Under the pieces are notes generated by a model. The model was not told the origin of the DNA. It saw only the letters and a program-made list of their open reading frames with translations, and did no database searches. Shown here in pieces: positions 1 through 8,857 of a stretch of 64,000 nucleotides of DNA (position 1 is its first letter; every line of letters starts with the position of its first letter). The DNA comes from JAXMEB01 sp046348545. GTDB lineage: Bacteria; Pseudomonadota; Gammaproteobacteria; Berkiellales; Berkiellaceae. The translations under genes and the position numbers were made by a program. The stretch covers positions 682,001-746,000 of the forward strand of contig JAXMEB010000003.1 of NCBI GenBank assembly GCA_046348545.1, read 5' to 3'.

Positions 1-178
1 AGGCTGCATGTGATGCATTCGCTTCTTTTAAGCTGCTGATATGTTCATGCGTGATAGCCAGCAGATGTGTGGGCGCTTTGGGACGGATGTCTTTAATGAC
101 ATAGAGCTTGTCATCTTCGTATAGCTTCTCAGTCGGTATATCATTGTTGGATAACTTGCAAAAAATGCAATCCGTCAT
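1..178 (-). CDS. HIT family hydrolase (HinT-like), C-terminal part outside window
   Basis: The first 59 codons of a histidine-triad protein are visible; the gene runs off the left edge. The N-terminus begins MTDCIFCK, with the CxxC zinc-type pair of many bacterial HIT proteins, followed by the strand VIKDIRPKAPTHLLAITHEH that is typical of HinT/PKCI. The catalytic HxHxH triad would lie beyond the edge, so it cannot be checked. Family members hydrolyse purine nucleoside phosphoramidates in the cytoplasm. The ATG at 176-178 is preceded by a good AGGGAG ribosome-binding site. A rhomboid gene lies just upstream on the same strand, so co-transcription is possible. The family call is firm; the exact subfamily is not. 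Confidence 0.85.
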   Translation of the reverse strand, partial: MTDCIFCKLSNNDIPTEKLYEDDKLYVIKDIRPKAPTHLLAITHEHISSLKEANASHAA

Positions 179-222
179 AGAGGCTCCCTTCTGTGGGTTA
201 CTTAACTTTGGCTAATAGTATC

Positions 223-813
223 CTAAAAAATCCAATAGGCACAGAGATACATGCTGGCCAGGCCGGCTAAAAAGCCACATAAATGTCCCTCCCACGAAGT
301 TCTTTCCTCTGTTGGGAAGAGACTGAGGAGTATACCTCCAAAATAATATAAGGCGATTGAGGCCAGCAGAATCGAAATAAAAGATGGCTGCTCAAAGGCG
401 AGCAGCATGATGAAGCTGAAATAACCTGATACGAGGGCGCTTGCCCCCAAATGAATGCCTCGACGCCCCACCAACCAGACTGCAAATCCCCCTAGTCCCG
501 CAATGAGCCCAGTTGCCCAGCAAAAGACATCTAGACCCAGCGTCATCATAAATAGGCCCAGTGCGAAAAGAGGAACGGAATTAAAGAATAAGTGATTAAA
601 GTTACTATGAAGAATAGGTGAAAAGACAATCCCAATGAGTCCAAAAGGGTGACGAGGCAAGATCCCGAGGATGTTCAAGCGAGATCCAGTCATCCAATTC
701 ACAATATTGAATGCCCATAGCACGGCCATCATGGTGAGCATTTCAGGCATCACCGTTTGCGCATCGGTTACGAATAGAGACATTTCAGAGCTGGCTTGTT
801 TTAGAAAACTCAT
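223..813 (-). CDS. Rhomboid family intramembrane serine protease
   Basis: A polytopic membrane protein of about 196 residues with six hydrophobic segments. It carries the rhomboid signature: an HSNFNHLFFN motif in the second segment, a GASALVSG nucleophile motif (GxSx with the catalytic serine) and a late EGHLCGFLAGL segment with the catalytic histidine. Rhomboids cleave transmembrane helices of substrates in the inner membrane; the substrate here is unknown. The reading frame is open back to a TTG at 870. I prefer the ATG at 811-813 because the upstream extension is hydrophilic and unlike the family, but no convincing Shine-Dalgarno decides the start. A second in-frame ATG lies 10 codons further on. 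Confidence 0.85.
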   Translation of the reverse strand: MSFLKQASSEMSLFVTDAQTVMPEMLTMMAVLWAFNIVNWMTGSRLNILGILPRHPFGLIGIVFSPILHSNFNHLFFNSVPLFALGLFMMTLGLDVFCWATGLIAGLGGFAVWLVGRRGIHLGASALVSGYFSFIMLLAFEQPSFISILLASIALYYFGGILLSLFPTEERTSWEGHLCGFLAGLASMYLCAYWIF

Positions 814-881
814 CGGGCACAATTGGCAATTTAAAGTACTTAGAATAGTTTCATGTTTGAAATACTGCAAGTCTCCAATTT

Positions 882-1979
882 TTATACTTCAAGCTTGCGG
901 ACCTTCTCCCCGGTCTCTGAAATATCTTTACGCTTTCGTTTGCTGCCTGTACATTTAGCTTTTGAGTTAAAATCAATCACAATGTTAGGCTTGTTTTCCG
1001 CAGGTAAAATTTCGATATTTTCAGCTGGTTGGCTCTCCTTATTAGCTGTCATTTCTTCAAGAACCTTTGCTAAATTAATTATTTTAAGCTTTGTAGCTTG
1101 AAGATCTTTCAGTTTTTTTTCTGATTCAATTTTTATAGTTTTGAGGTGTTCTGCAAAAGCAAGGTTCTTTTCGACACGTTGGAATTTTCTTTCATTTTTC
1201 TTCTTTTGGTGTTCAAGTTTGAGCTTGGTCAAATCCCTTTTTAACTGTACATATTGCTCGGCTCTATTAATAAGATTTGTTGTAATACCAAGGCTTAAAA
1301 TGGTATAGATTGAATAGGGATCGGAGGCGGTGAGATGGCGAATTGCTTCAGCTATGAAACAAGACGTGGTTGCTTTTAATACGGAACTGATCATCGCTCC
1401 CCAGCCCTTACCATCTTTATAGTGTTTGAATGAATTTGGAATGCCACGAATTAGCTGCATTAGACATGATCCAAATCCAATTCCTCCGGTTAAGAATGTG
1501 AACGCGGCCCATACGCAATCTAATGCGATAGATAGAGTGGATTCCTTCAATGTGGGGCTATACACTTTTTTTAATTCTGCATTAATACTCATGAGTATTT
1601 GTTGCTTATGATTTTTTAGCTGGGCAATTTCCAATTGAATTTCATGTTGCCGAGCTTGATCCGCCTGGATGAGCGCCTGCTCATCACTAACAATGGATTT
1701 TTGAATTGTTTGAAATTCCTGAAATAATTTAGAAAATTTTCCCTGAATAAGGTCAAGTTTTAAAGACTCTGGATCGGTGTTGAGTATCTTGCGTGTACAC
1801 TCAAGGCGGTTTCTGGTTTCTTCAAAATAGATTCTAAAGGGTTGAAATTCTTCTTTTGCAGCAGCTTCATCCATAAGTGTACTCATTTTGCGGAATAAAT
1901 CGTCCCTCTCATCAGAATTAGGTTTTGAAGTCATCGAATTGTTGATCATTGCTGTCACCTTAGATTTCAAAGTAGTCAT
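882..1979 (-). CDS. Unknown protein with coiled coils, membrane hairpin and NLS-like basic tail
   Basis: A 365-residue protein I do not recognise. Residues about 60-140 are hydrophilic and heptad-like (a probable coiled coil). Two hydrophobic stretches follow (about 148-180 and 190-240), then a second charged, lysine-rich helical region. The last 19 residues start with KRKRK and end in KVRKLEV, a bipartite-like basic tail. Such a layout is seen in secreted effectors of intracellular bacteria, but function is inference only. The protein diverges from another unknown gene at 2193 whose tail is similar, which suggests the two belong together. An alternative start at 1949 has a better ribosome-binding site (AAGGTG) than the ATG at 1979. 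Confidence 0.7.
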   Translation of the reverse strand: MTTLKSKVTAMINNSMTSKPNSDERDDLFRKMSTLMDEAAAKEEFQPFRIYFEETRNRLECTRKILNTDPESLKLDLIQGKFSKLFQEFQTIQKSIVSDEQALIQADQARQHEIQLEIAQLKNHKQQILMSINAELKKVYSPTLKESTLSIALDCVWAAFTFLTGGIGFGSCLMQLIRGIPNSFKHYKDGKGWGAMISSVLKATTSCFIAEAIRHLTASDPYSIYTILSLGITTNLINRAEQYVQLKRDLTKLKLEHQKKKNERKFQRVEKNLAFAEHLKTIKIESEKKLKDLQATKLKIINLAKVLEEMTANKESQPAENIEILPAENKPNIVIDFNSKAKCTGSKRKRKDISETGEKVRKLEV

Positions 1980-2192
1980 TATGGAAAATGTGGCTTAAAA
2001 TAACAAGCGAGAAGACTGACATTATTCTCCAGTGGTTAGTTTGATGTGATGAGTGGCGCGGGGCTGTAACTTTCATCGGCTGATTGGCGCGTTTGGTCGA
2101 GAAGGCGCGCTAATGTCTTGATAAATAAAAGCTAAACAACTAACCTACTCCTGTCTAAAACACATCGATACGGTATAACTGAGAGGGTAACA
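1980..2192. promoter_or_regulatory. Divergent intergenic promoter region of the two basic-tail genes
   Basis: The 213 bases between two divergently read unknown genes must hold both promoters. For the plus-strand gene, a TATAAC hexamer at about 2174-2179 lies 17 bases after a weak CTGTCT, and a GAGAGG ribosome-binding site stands 6 bases before the ATG at 2193. No clear operator palindrome was seen. The promoter is a proposal from hexamer matching only. Confidence 0.35.
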
Positions 2193-3068
2193 ATGAGTCT
2201 GTTTTACAAATTTGAAAATAGTGAGCAAATCATAGCGGCTGCTGATAATGGTTTATTTGGTCGGATTAAACCGAACGGTGAGAATTTAGGGAAGATTGAT
2301 TTTTGTTTCCCGAAAGATGAGCCATTAGATATGTGCAATAGTCTTGGCGATAAAGTGAAAGGTGTCCTAGAGGATGGTTCTGTTGTGTACCGTTATCCTA
2401 GTGATGCCGTATTTCCTTATGACACTGAATACTGTAAATCCGATACTTGTAGTGCTGATATTGAGATCCAAGAACCATCGAATGTTCTCAAAAACGTTAA
2501 TAATGGGATGCCGACTATCGAGATTAATGGCAAACCCGTGGAAGGAGTTCGTTTAGAGGACGGTACTCTCCGCTATCAAATTACTCGCAACACTGACAAC
2601 ACTGACAACACTGACAACACTGACAACGCTGACAACACTGACAACACTGACAACGCTGACAACACTGACAACGCTGGCAATCATGATAATGCTTCTTGGA
2701 TAGACGCCGTATCTGAATATGTTTCTGAAAACCCCGCTAAAACCGCTGCAATCACAATTGGAGTGGCTGCGGGTCTTTATGGTTTATACCAGGCTGGAAA
2801 ATCTTTGTTCTCTTATTTCAAGAGTAAACCAGAAGCGGTGATTCCAAAACAAAGTACAGGCCTAGATCCAAAGCTAGCTGAAATTGAAAAAAGGATAAAG
2901 GAATTGACAGATCAGCATAGCAATATATCAACTCAAGCAAAAGACATGGGCGATAAATTGCCAGAATGTACTTTTGATTTCAGCATGCCAAATAAAAAGC
3001 GCCGGCTTGCTCAGGAAGAAAGACCCGAAGATCAACCCGTGCTGAAAGTTAAAAGGCTCACGAAATAG
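2193..3068 (+). CDS. Unknown repeat-containing protein with one membrane segment and NLS-like tail
   Basis: A 291-residue protein with no family I recognise. Residues 1-130 are a mixed globular region with two similar phrases (VLEDGSVVYRYP at about residue 60 and VRLEDGTLRYQI at about residue 120) that suggest an internal duplication of a short beta unit. Then come ten three-residue repeats of the NTD/NAD type (133-162). A hydrophobic segment follows (about 183-205, AITIGVAAGLYGLYQAG). The end is a charged helical tail with KKRR at 268-271 and KVKR at 285-288, a bipartite nuclear-signal-like pattern. The tail resembles that of the divergent neighbour. A bacterial effector is a reasonable guess, but no secretion signal can be proven from sequence. 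Confidence 0.7.
   Translation: MSLFYKFENSEQIIAAADNGLFGRIKPNGENLGKIDFCFPKDEPLDMCNSLGDKVKGVLEDGSVVYRYPSDAVFPYDTEYCKSDTCSADIEIQEPSNVLKNVNNGMPTIEINGKPVEGVRLEDGTLRYQITRNTDNTDNTDNTDNADNTDNTDNADNTDNAGNHDNASWIDAVSEYVSENPAKTAAITIGVAAGLYGLYQAGKSLFSYFKSKPEAVIPKQSTGLDPKLAEIEKRIKELTDQHSNISTQAKDMGDKLPECTFDFSMPNKKRRLAQEERPEDQPVLKVKRLTK
2589..2678 (+). repeat. Ten 9-bp tandem repeats encoding Asn-Thr/Ala-Asp
   Basis: Ten in-frame copies of AACACTGAC or AACGCTGAC (the last one ends in GGC) encode NTD/NAD units. The near-identity of the DNA points to recent slippage. A unit length of nine keeps the frame, so copy number can vary without breaking the gene. Confidence 0.95.
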
Positions 3069-3088
3069 AAAAAGGAATGTTGCTTCAA

Positions 3089-4738
3089 TTAGCTCCTGCG
3101 TCGATTGACCCAGAGATAAAGCAATAGCCCGCCACCCATGAGCGCGCCTCCTAGCGAGGCGCCAAAACGGGTTATGATCGAAGGATATTTAAGAATGAGT
3201 ACACCTGCACCGGCAAGGATAGTCGTGATCGCTAATAGAGAACCAGCAACTTGATTGGGTTGCACCGTTACTTGCGGATAGGGTATTTCGTGATGATGTT
3301 GCTTCCTGTGATGCGATTCTTGTTTGATGTATCCTATCATTTCAAACAAGGCATCAGGCGCTTCCGGCATTTTTTCTAACCATCGGGGCAGCTTGTGTCT
3401 TAATTGTTTTAAAATAGCGCCGACACCAATTTGCTGTTTCATCCAATTTTCTAAGATCGGTTTGGCCGTGTGCCAAAGATCGAGATCCGGGTAAAGTTGC
3501 CGCCCTAAACCTTCTACGTTGAGTAATGTTTTTTGTAACAATAAAAATTGAGGTTGAATCTCAACGTTGAACCGACGTGCTGTTTGGAATAAATTCATCA
3601 AGGTTTGACCAAATGAAATATCTTTTAGAGGCCGTTCAAACATTGGTTCACAAACAGTTCGAATGCTCGCTTCAAAGGCATCAATTCGAGTATCGGGTGG
3701 TACCCAACCGGATGCAACATGTAGTTCAGCAACCCGCCGATAGTCTCGTTTAAAAAAAGCCAAAAAATTCTCAGCTAAATAATGTTGGTCCTCAGGTCCT
3801 AAGGCACCCATAATGCCAAAGTCAACGGCCAGATACCGTGGTTTTTCTGGATCGGAAATGTCGACAAATAAGTTGCCCGGGTGCATATCTGCGTGGAAGA
3901 AACAATCTCGGAAGACCTGGGTAAAGAATATTTCAATCGCGCGTTCAGCCAGGACTTTGAAATTAACGTTTTCCCTGCGCAGTGTTTCAACATCAGAGAT
4001 GCGCACACCATGGAGTCGCTCCATGATCATCACCTTCTTCCGGGTTAGGTCCCAGACAATATTTGGAATGTAGAGTAGGGGGGAGTGCTGAAAATTTCGT
4101 TTAAGTTGAGAGGCATTAGCGGCTTCACGGAGCAAATCAAGTTCGTCTAGCAGTGTGGTTCGAAATTCCTCAACAAATTCTTGTGGTTTGAATCGACGTA
4201 TACGAGGCCAGGTTTTGTCGGCGAATTTTGCGAGAAGCTCTAGGAGTGCGATATCGTTTCCAATTTTCTTTTCAATGCCAGGCCTAAGCACTTTGATTAC
4301 CACATCTTGCCCTGTTTTGAGTCTAGCGCCATGGACTTGCGCAATGGACGCTGAGGCGACTGGCGTATCGTTAAATTCATCAAAAACAGTATCAATAGGT
4401 TGTTTAAGCTCAGCTTCGATACAACTTCTTGCTAATCGACTATCAAAGGGGGGCACATTATCTTGCAAGGTGATGAGCTCAATCAGAATATCTTCAGGTA
4501 TAAAATCAGGACGAGTAGAAAGCGCTTGACCAAATTTAATGAAAATAGGTCCTAACTCTTCTAAGGCGGCTCGAATAGCCTGACCTCGAGAGATAGGTCT
4601 TTTTTGAAACCAGAGATGAGGAAAGAGCAATCGTAAAAATCGAATTGGACGTAAAATACGGCTTTCAGAAAGAACCTTGTCAACGCCATGTTTGACGAGC
4701 ACGTATTTGATATGTAACAGTCGCCAGAAGGGAATCAT
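3089..4738 (-). CDS. ubiB: Ubiquinone biosynthesis accessory kinase-like protein UbiB
   Basis: A 549-residue ABC1/ADCK/UbiB atypical kinase-like protein. Signature motifs are visible: KFGQALSTRPDFIP (the KxGQ motif), the alanine-rich loop ASASIAQVH, VIKVLRP with the lysine, FFHADMHPGNLF (catalytic-loop-like) and AVDFGIMG (the DFG motif). Two hydrophobic segments near the C-terminus (about 500-545) anchor it to the inner membrane, as in the family. UbiB is an ATPase that assists coenzyme Q biosynthesis, probably by handling lipid intermediates. It is the last gene of ubiE-ubiJ-ubiB, one base after ubiJ, the usual gammaproteobacterial order. Length is normal. Confidence 0.97.
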   Translation of the reverse strand: MIPFWRLLHIKYVLVKHGVDKVLSESRILRPIRFLRLLFPHLWFQKRPISRGQAIRAALEELGPIFIKFGQALSTRPDFIPEDILIELITLQDNVPPFDSRLARSCIEAELKQPIDTVFDEFNDTPVASASIAQVHGARLKTGQDVVIKVLRPGIEKKIGNDIALLELLAKFADKTWPRIRRFKPQEFVEEFRTTLLDELDLLREAANASQLKRNFQHSPLLYIPNIVWDLTRKKVMIMERLHGVRISDVETLRRENVNFKVLAERAIEIFFTQVFRDCFFHADMHPGNLFVDISDPEKPRYLAVDFGIMGALGPEDQHYLAENFLAFFKRDYRRVAELHVASGWVPPDTRIDAFEASIRTVCEPMFERPLKDISFGQTLMNLFQTARRFNVEIQPQFLLLQKTLLNVEGLGRQLYPDLDLWHTAKPILENWMKQQIGVGAILKQLRHKLPRWLEKMPEAPDALFEMIGYIKQESHHRKQHHHEIPYPQVTVQPNQVAGSLLAITTILAGAGVLILKYPSIITRFGASLGGALMGGGLLLYLWVNRRRS

Positions 4739-4739
4739 A

Positions 4740-5327
4740 TTATGTTAACTTATCAATCCTTTGTTGCAATCGTTCAACATCGTTTCGAAGGATATCGACT
4801 TCTTTACAAAAATCGCTCACTTCGGCTTGAGAGGGTAAGCATTGCTTTTCGTACTGCAAGTATTCGGTTAAATCTTGTGCGCGATGTTTGACAAACGTTT
4901 TTGCCCAATCTCGAGTGCTTTGCGCCACCTCAGAGAGTTGAAAAGCCAGTGTATCGCCTAAGACATAAGAGAGTTTTTCTTCCCAGTCAAAATCAATTTC
5001 TTTAAGAGCGCCGTGAAAGGCCTCGGCTAAAGCCATATCGCCATGGATATGAATTTTGGTGTTGAGTGTGTCTGTGCGATTAGCCCAGATTTTTATAAAA
5101 TCTTTGAGCTGTCCTGAGATGACCGTATGCACCGTTTGATTGGGTGGGATCTCTGGCAAATACTCAATTTTATTTTCAAGGACTCTAAAATGTAGCGTCT
5201 GAGACAATTCAGTGAACTCAAAGCCGATAACTTTTCCTTGATGAGGCTTGAGTCTGACGAAGGCTTCTTTATCTAAATGCGTGATCGCTTCAATCATAAA
5301 ATCAAAAAAAGGTTTAAATAAGCGCAT
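4740..5327 (-). CDS. ubiJ: Ubiquinone biosynthesis accessory factor UbiJ (SCP2 domain)
   Basis: A 195-residue protein whose first 110 residues match an SCP2 sterol-carrier fold (VIGFEFTELSQTLHFRVLEN, then a lipid-binding beta sheet). It ends in a helical, coiled-coil tail (DFCKEVDILRNDVERLQQRI). UbiJ binds isoprenoid quinone intermediates and organises the soluble Ubi complex. Its position between ubiE and ubiB supports the assignment more than sequence identity, because UbiJ is poorly conserved. Its ATG shares a base with the ubiE stop codon, so the two are translationally coupled. Confidence 0.9.
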   Translation of the reverse strand: MRLFKPFFDFMIEAITHLDKEAFVRLKPHQGKVIGFEFTELSQTLHFRVLENKIEYLPEIPPNQTVHTVISGQLKDFIKIWANRTDTLNTKIHIHGDMALAEAFHGALKEIDFDWEEKLSYVLGDTLAFQLSEVAQSTRDWAKTFVKHRAQDLTEYLQYEKQCLPSQAEVSDFCKEVDILRNDVERLQQRIDKLT

Positions 5328-6070
5328 TAGTATTTGACTCCGACATGGATCGCGGTGATGCCACCACTCAAATTAAAATAGTCGCATCGATCAAAGCCTG
5401 ATTCTATCATCATCCCTTTTAAAGCTTCCTGATTGGGGTGCATCCGAATAGATTCCGCCAAATACCGATAACTCGCCTCATCGTTTGCAACTTGCTTACC
5501 AATCAGGGGCAGCACTTTGAACGAGTAGAGGTCATATAGTTTTTTTAGGAGTACGGGTTTTGGTTCTGAAAATTCGAGCACCAGTAGTTTACCACCTGGT
5601 TTAAGCGCATTAGCCATTTCTTTGAGGGCTTGGGCTTTATGAGTCACATTGCGTAGCCCAAACCCGATGAAAATTCTGTCGAAGGTATTCGATTTGAAAC
5701 TTAACTGTTCGGCATTCACCTGCACAGCGCGGACTTGAGGCCAGAGGCCATGGTCCATTAATTTATCAATCCCATGAGAGAGCATACTGCGATTGATATC
5801 AGCAAGATAAATTCGTCCTTCAGAGCCGACTTCATTTGCAATGCGGCGAGATAAGTCGCCGGTGCCACCTGCGAGATCCAGGACGCTCATGCCTGGCCTT
5901 AAGCCCGCCATATCGACGGCGATTTTTTTCCAAAAGCGATGAATGCCTAATGACATCAGGTCATTCATTAAATCATAACGGGAGGAAACGCTATCAAAGA
6001 CTTTGGCAACACGTTTGCCTTTCTCACTTTCGGATACGCGCTCAAAGCCAAAGTCAGTGAATTTTTCCAT
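5327..6070 (-). CDS. ubiE: Ubiquinone/menaquinone C-methyltransferase UbiE
   Basis: A 247-residue class I SAM-dependent methyltransferase. It has the UbiE/COQ5 signature: a YDLMNDLMSLGIHRFWK N-terminal motif, a SAM-binding loop LDLAGGTGDLS, and GFGLRNVTHKAQAL (methyltransferase motif II). It ends SGGITAIHVGVKY, as in E. coli UbiE. It methylates the 2-polyprenyl-benzoquinol ring in ubiquinone synthesis. First gene of the ubi trio and 9 bases after hslU, so the protease and quinone genes probably share a transcript. Confidence 0.97.
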   Translation of the reverse strand: MEKFTDFGFERVSESEKGKRVAKVFDSVSSRYDLMNDLMSLGIHRFWKKIAVDMAGLRPGMSVLDLAGGTGDLSRRIANEVGSEGRIYLADINRSMLSHGIDKLMDHGLWPQVRAVQVNAEQLSFKSNTFDRIFIGFGLRNVTHKAQALKEMANALKPGGKLLVLEFSEPKPVLLKKLYDLYSFKVLPLIGKQVANDEASYRYLAESIRMHPNQEALKGMMIESGFDRCDYFNLSGGITAIHVGVKY

Positions 6071-6079
6071 GTTGATCCA

Positions 6080-7414
6080 TTATAAGATGAAGCGACTCAA
6101 ATCTTGGTCTTCTACCAAATCAAGTAGCTGTTCAATAACATAGTTTTTATCAATAATGATCCGCTCGCCCTGCTTATCAGGTGCTTCGAATGAAATTGAT
6201 TCTAAGAGTCGTTCTAAAACAGTATGTAAGCGTCTAGCGCCGATATTTTCAGAGCGCTCGTTGATTTCCCACGCAAATTCAGCAATACGCTCAACACCGT
6301 CTTGGGTGAACTCAACAACAACACCTTCTGTATTGAGCAAGGCTTGGTATTGTTTGGTTAGGGAGGCATCCGGTTCGGTGAGAATTTTCACAAAATCATC
6401 TGAAGTCAGAGCGCTCAGTTCGACACGAATGGGGAGTCGACCTTGTAATTCAGGGATGAGGTCGCTGGGCTTGGCGACGTGAAAAGCACCTGAGGCAATA
6501 AAGAGAATATGATCTGTTTTAATCATCCCATATTTAGTCGAAACAGTTGAACCTTCCACCAAAGGCAGTAGATCACGTTGAACGCCTTCACGCGAGACAT
6601 CAGCGCCGCTGCTGTGATCTGAGCGTTGTGTCACTTTGTCGATTTCATCTAGAAACACAATCCCATTTTGTTCAACTTGTTCAACGGCTTTGATTTTGAT
6701 TTCATCTTCATTAACTAATTTGCCCGCTTCTTCTTCACGAAGTATCTTAAGGGCCTCTTTGACAGTCATCTTGCGACGTTTAGTTTTATTGCCAGAAACA
6801 CTTTGGAACATACTTTGAAGCTGGCTGGTCATCTCTTCCATGCCTGGAGGCGCCATGATTTCAATTCCCACGGCCGCAGCAGAGACTTCAATTTCAATTT
6901 CAGTATTATCGAGTTCACCGCGTAGTAATTTATCCCGAAAAGCTTTTTGAGCAGCGGACTCTGGTCTGGGTTCATTTGTGAAGCCAATCTCAGGTTTGGG
7001 GATGAGGGCTTCTAAGACTCTTTCTTCAGCCGCTAGTTTGGCCTGTTCTTGAACCCCTGTCATGGCTTGCTCGCGAGTGAGCTTGAAAGAAATATCAGCT
7101 AAATCCCGAATGATCGATTCGACATCTCTACCCACATAACCCACCTCAGTGAATTTTGTTGCTTCAACTTTGATGAAGGGGGCGTTTGCGAGCTTGGCCA
7201 GGCGTCTTGCGATTTCGGTTTTACCAACGCCAGTAGGCCCAATCATTAAAATATTTTTGGGTGTGATCTCATTACGAAGCGGTTGCTCGATTTGCATTCT
7301 ACGAAAACGATTTCGGAGTGCAATCGATACGGCACGCTTAGCAGCTTTTTGTCCAATAATATGTTTGTCCAGTTCATGTACAATTTCGCGCGGAGTTAAT
7401 TGAGAGGTGCTCAT
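6080..7414 (-). CDS. hslU: HslU, ATPase subunit of the HslUV protease
   Basis: A 444-residue AAA+ unfoldase of the usual length. The start STSQLTPREIVHELDKHIIG is diagnostic. The Walker A is GPTGVGKTE, followed by the VGYVGRDVESIIRDL pore loop, an intermediate I domain (about 110-230), Walker B VFLDEIDK, sensor and arginine-finger regions, and the C-terminal LSRFIL tail that inserts into HslV. HslU unfolds substrates and feeds them to HslV in the cytoplasm. It follows hslV by 9 bases in the conserved hslV-hslU order. Confidence 0.98.
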   Translation of the reverse strand: MSTSQLTPREIVHELDKHIIGQKAAKRAVSIALRNRFRRMQIEQPLRNEITPKNILMIGPTGVGKTEIARRLAKLANAPFIKVEATKFTEVGYVGRDVESIIRDLADISFKLTREQAMTGVQEQAKLAAEERVLEALIPKPEIGFTNEPRPESAAQKAFRDKLLRGELDNTEIEIEVSAAAVGIEIMAPPGMEEMTSQLQSMFQSVSGNKTKRRKMTVKEALKILREEEAGKLVNEDEIKIKAVEQVEQNGIVFLDEIDKVTQRSDHSSGADVSREGVQRDLLPLVEGSTVSTKYGMIKTDHILFIASGAFHVAKPSDLIPELQGRLPIRVELSALTSDDFVKILTEPDASLTKQYQALLNTEGVVVEFTQDGVERIAEFAWEINERSENIGARRLHTVLERLLESISFEAPDKQGERIIIDKNYVIEQLLDLVEDQDLSRFIL

Positions 7415-7423
7415 AGCTTGCCT

Positions 7424-7960
7424 TTAAGGTAAAGTTTCAATCGTTCTATGATCATTGGTGTAAACACATATTTTAGCCGCAATTTTCAGGGCGGCATCAA
7501 CGATCTCAGATGCAGATAAATCGGTGTGTGACATTAATGCAGAGGCAGCGGATTGCGCAAACGGTCCGCCTGAGCCAATGGCAATAATCCCTTCTTCGGG
7601 CTCAATCACATCTCCATTACCAGTGATGATGAGCAAGGTATCTTTACTGGCCACGGCAAGAAGCGCTTCCAATCGCCTGAGCATTTTATCGGTTCGCCAA
7701 TCTTTGGCCAGCTCAACCGCTGCACGAGTCAAATGACCTGAGTGCATCTCCAGTTTGCGTTCAAAGCGCTCAAATAGCGTAAATGCATCCGCGGTGCCAC
7801 CTGCAAATCCGGCCAGAATTTGATTTTGGTAGATTCGTCTTACTTTTCTCGCGTTACCCTTCAAAATAGTGGGGCCCATGCTGACTTGACCGTCACCACC
7901 TAAGGCAACCTGCCCGTTACGTTTAACAGCAACTACTGTTGTGCCTCGATACTGCTCCAA
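7424..7960 (-). CDS. hslV: HslV, proteolytic subunit of the HslUV protease
   Basis: A 178-residue N-terminal-nucleophile (proteasome beta-type) hydrolase. After a short propeptide (MEQYRG) the mature enzyme would start with the catalytic threonine of TTVVAVKRNGQVALGGDGQV. The downstream GNARKVRRIY and GSGGPFAQSAASAL motifs fit HslV. The propeptide is four residues longer than the usual Met-only form, which is common outside enterics. The gene lies 39 bases after ftsN on the same strand. Confidence 0.98.
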   Translation of the reverse strand: MEQYRGTTVVAVKRNGQVALGGDGQVSMGPTILKGNARKVRRIYQNQILAGFAGGTADAFTLFERFERKLEMHSGHLTRAAVELAKDWRTDKMLRRLEALLAVASKDTLLIITGNGDVIEPEEGIIAIGSGGPFAQSAASALMSHTDLSASEIVDAALKIAAKICVYTNDHRTIETLP

Positions 7961-7999
7961 GTTGGATTCCTTGCTACTAAAAGTGTAAGAAGAATGACA

Positions 8000-8794
8000 T
8001 TATACGCGAACCCGCAAAACCAGACTATTTAAATTTTCCGTGCTTTGTAAATCTGCTTGAATAGACTTGGCTTGGGCTTGAGAGGCCAGTGGGCCAATCA
8101 CCACTCGATACCAAATATCGCCATTCTGTGCAGATGAGGTTTCGATTTTGCTTTGCAGACCCTTGAAGGCCAGTTTAGCCTTTAGTTTTTCTGCGGCAGC
8201 TTGATTTTTAAAAGAGCCGGCTTGGATCACAAACGCTAATTTTAGATCGGCTGAGTTCATAGGCTTAGTTTCAGGCGCCGGGGATAGTGCTTCTTGAAGC
8301 GCACGGGAAGTCGGTGTTTGCTGAGTTGTGGGGGCAGCGGCTACTGACGAGGGTTGGCCTGCTGTGGTTGGTGTTCCAGCTGATTGCGCCGTTGTGAGCC
8401 CGGGCGTTGAGGGTTGTGATACTTGGGTTTGGGCCTGAGTTGCAGGAGCAGATGCGGCAGCGGTTGAGGCGAGCGCCTCTTCGCTTTCAGCATCCATGTT
8501 AGGCAACAAGGTATAAAAGTCGAAACGTGCTGGGGGAATTTCTTCAATTTCCGCGCGCATACGAGGTTTTACTGGGGCAGTTTGTTCCTTAGCTAATTTT
8601 TGTGTTTCTTTTTTGCCAAAGAAATTTCCATCTTCGGATTTGTTTGTCAGCCATGAGCCCCCAAAGCCAAGCACCAGTCCAAAACAGAGTGCCACGATAA
8701 TTGAAGTCGTAACAAATGAAGCATTAGATTTGGGTTTAGCGCGTGACCGACTAGGGGTGTGCGTCGAGCGATATTTTGCGTAGTCTTTAGTCAT
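8000..8794 (-). CDS. ftsN: FtsN-like cell division protein with SPOR domain
   Basis: A 264-residue bitopic membrane protein. The short basic cytoplasmic part (KYRSTHTPSRSRAKPK) is followed by one transmembrane segment (about 28-50), a long Ala/Thr/Pro/Gln-rich periplasmic linker and a C-terminal SPOR domain (about 186-264: FVIQAGSFKNQAAAEKLKAK to the end). SPOR domains bind denuded septal peptidoglycan. FtsN activates septal wall synthesis. The identification as FtsN rests on the gene order priA-ftsN-hslV and on the architecture, since the linker carries no conserved sequence. Confidence 0.88.
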   Translation of the reverse strand: MTKDYAKYRSTHTPSRSRAKPKSNASFVTTSIIVALCFGLVLGFGGSWLTNKSEDGNFFGKKETQKLAKEQTAPVKPRMRAEIEEIPPARFDFYTLLPNMDAESEEALASTAAASAPATQAQTQVSQPSTPGLTTAQSAGTPTTAGQPSSVAAAPTTQQTPTSRALQEALSPAPETKPMNSADLKLAFVIQAGSFKNQAAAEKLKAKLAFKGLQSKIETSSAQNGDIWYRVVIGPLASQAQAKSIQADLQSTENLNSLVLRVRV

Positions 8795-8857
8795 TTGTAT
8801 TGCTTTTCAGGTGGATGTCAGCAGTGAATGTCCTCCATTATCCCACCTGGCGACAAG

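Noticed and set aside
2589..2678. CRISPR-like array
   Set aside because: The repeat unit is 9 bases with no spacers and lies in frame in a coding region. No CRISPR array or cas gene was seen in the window.
4155..4529. 124-codon frame opposite ubiB
   Set aside because: Antisense shadow of a well-conserved gene with no protein features of its own; the same holds for frames opposite hslU, priA, bioA, pyrB and others.
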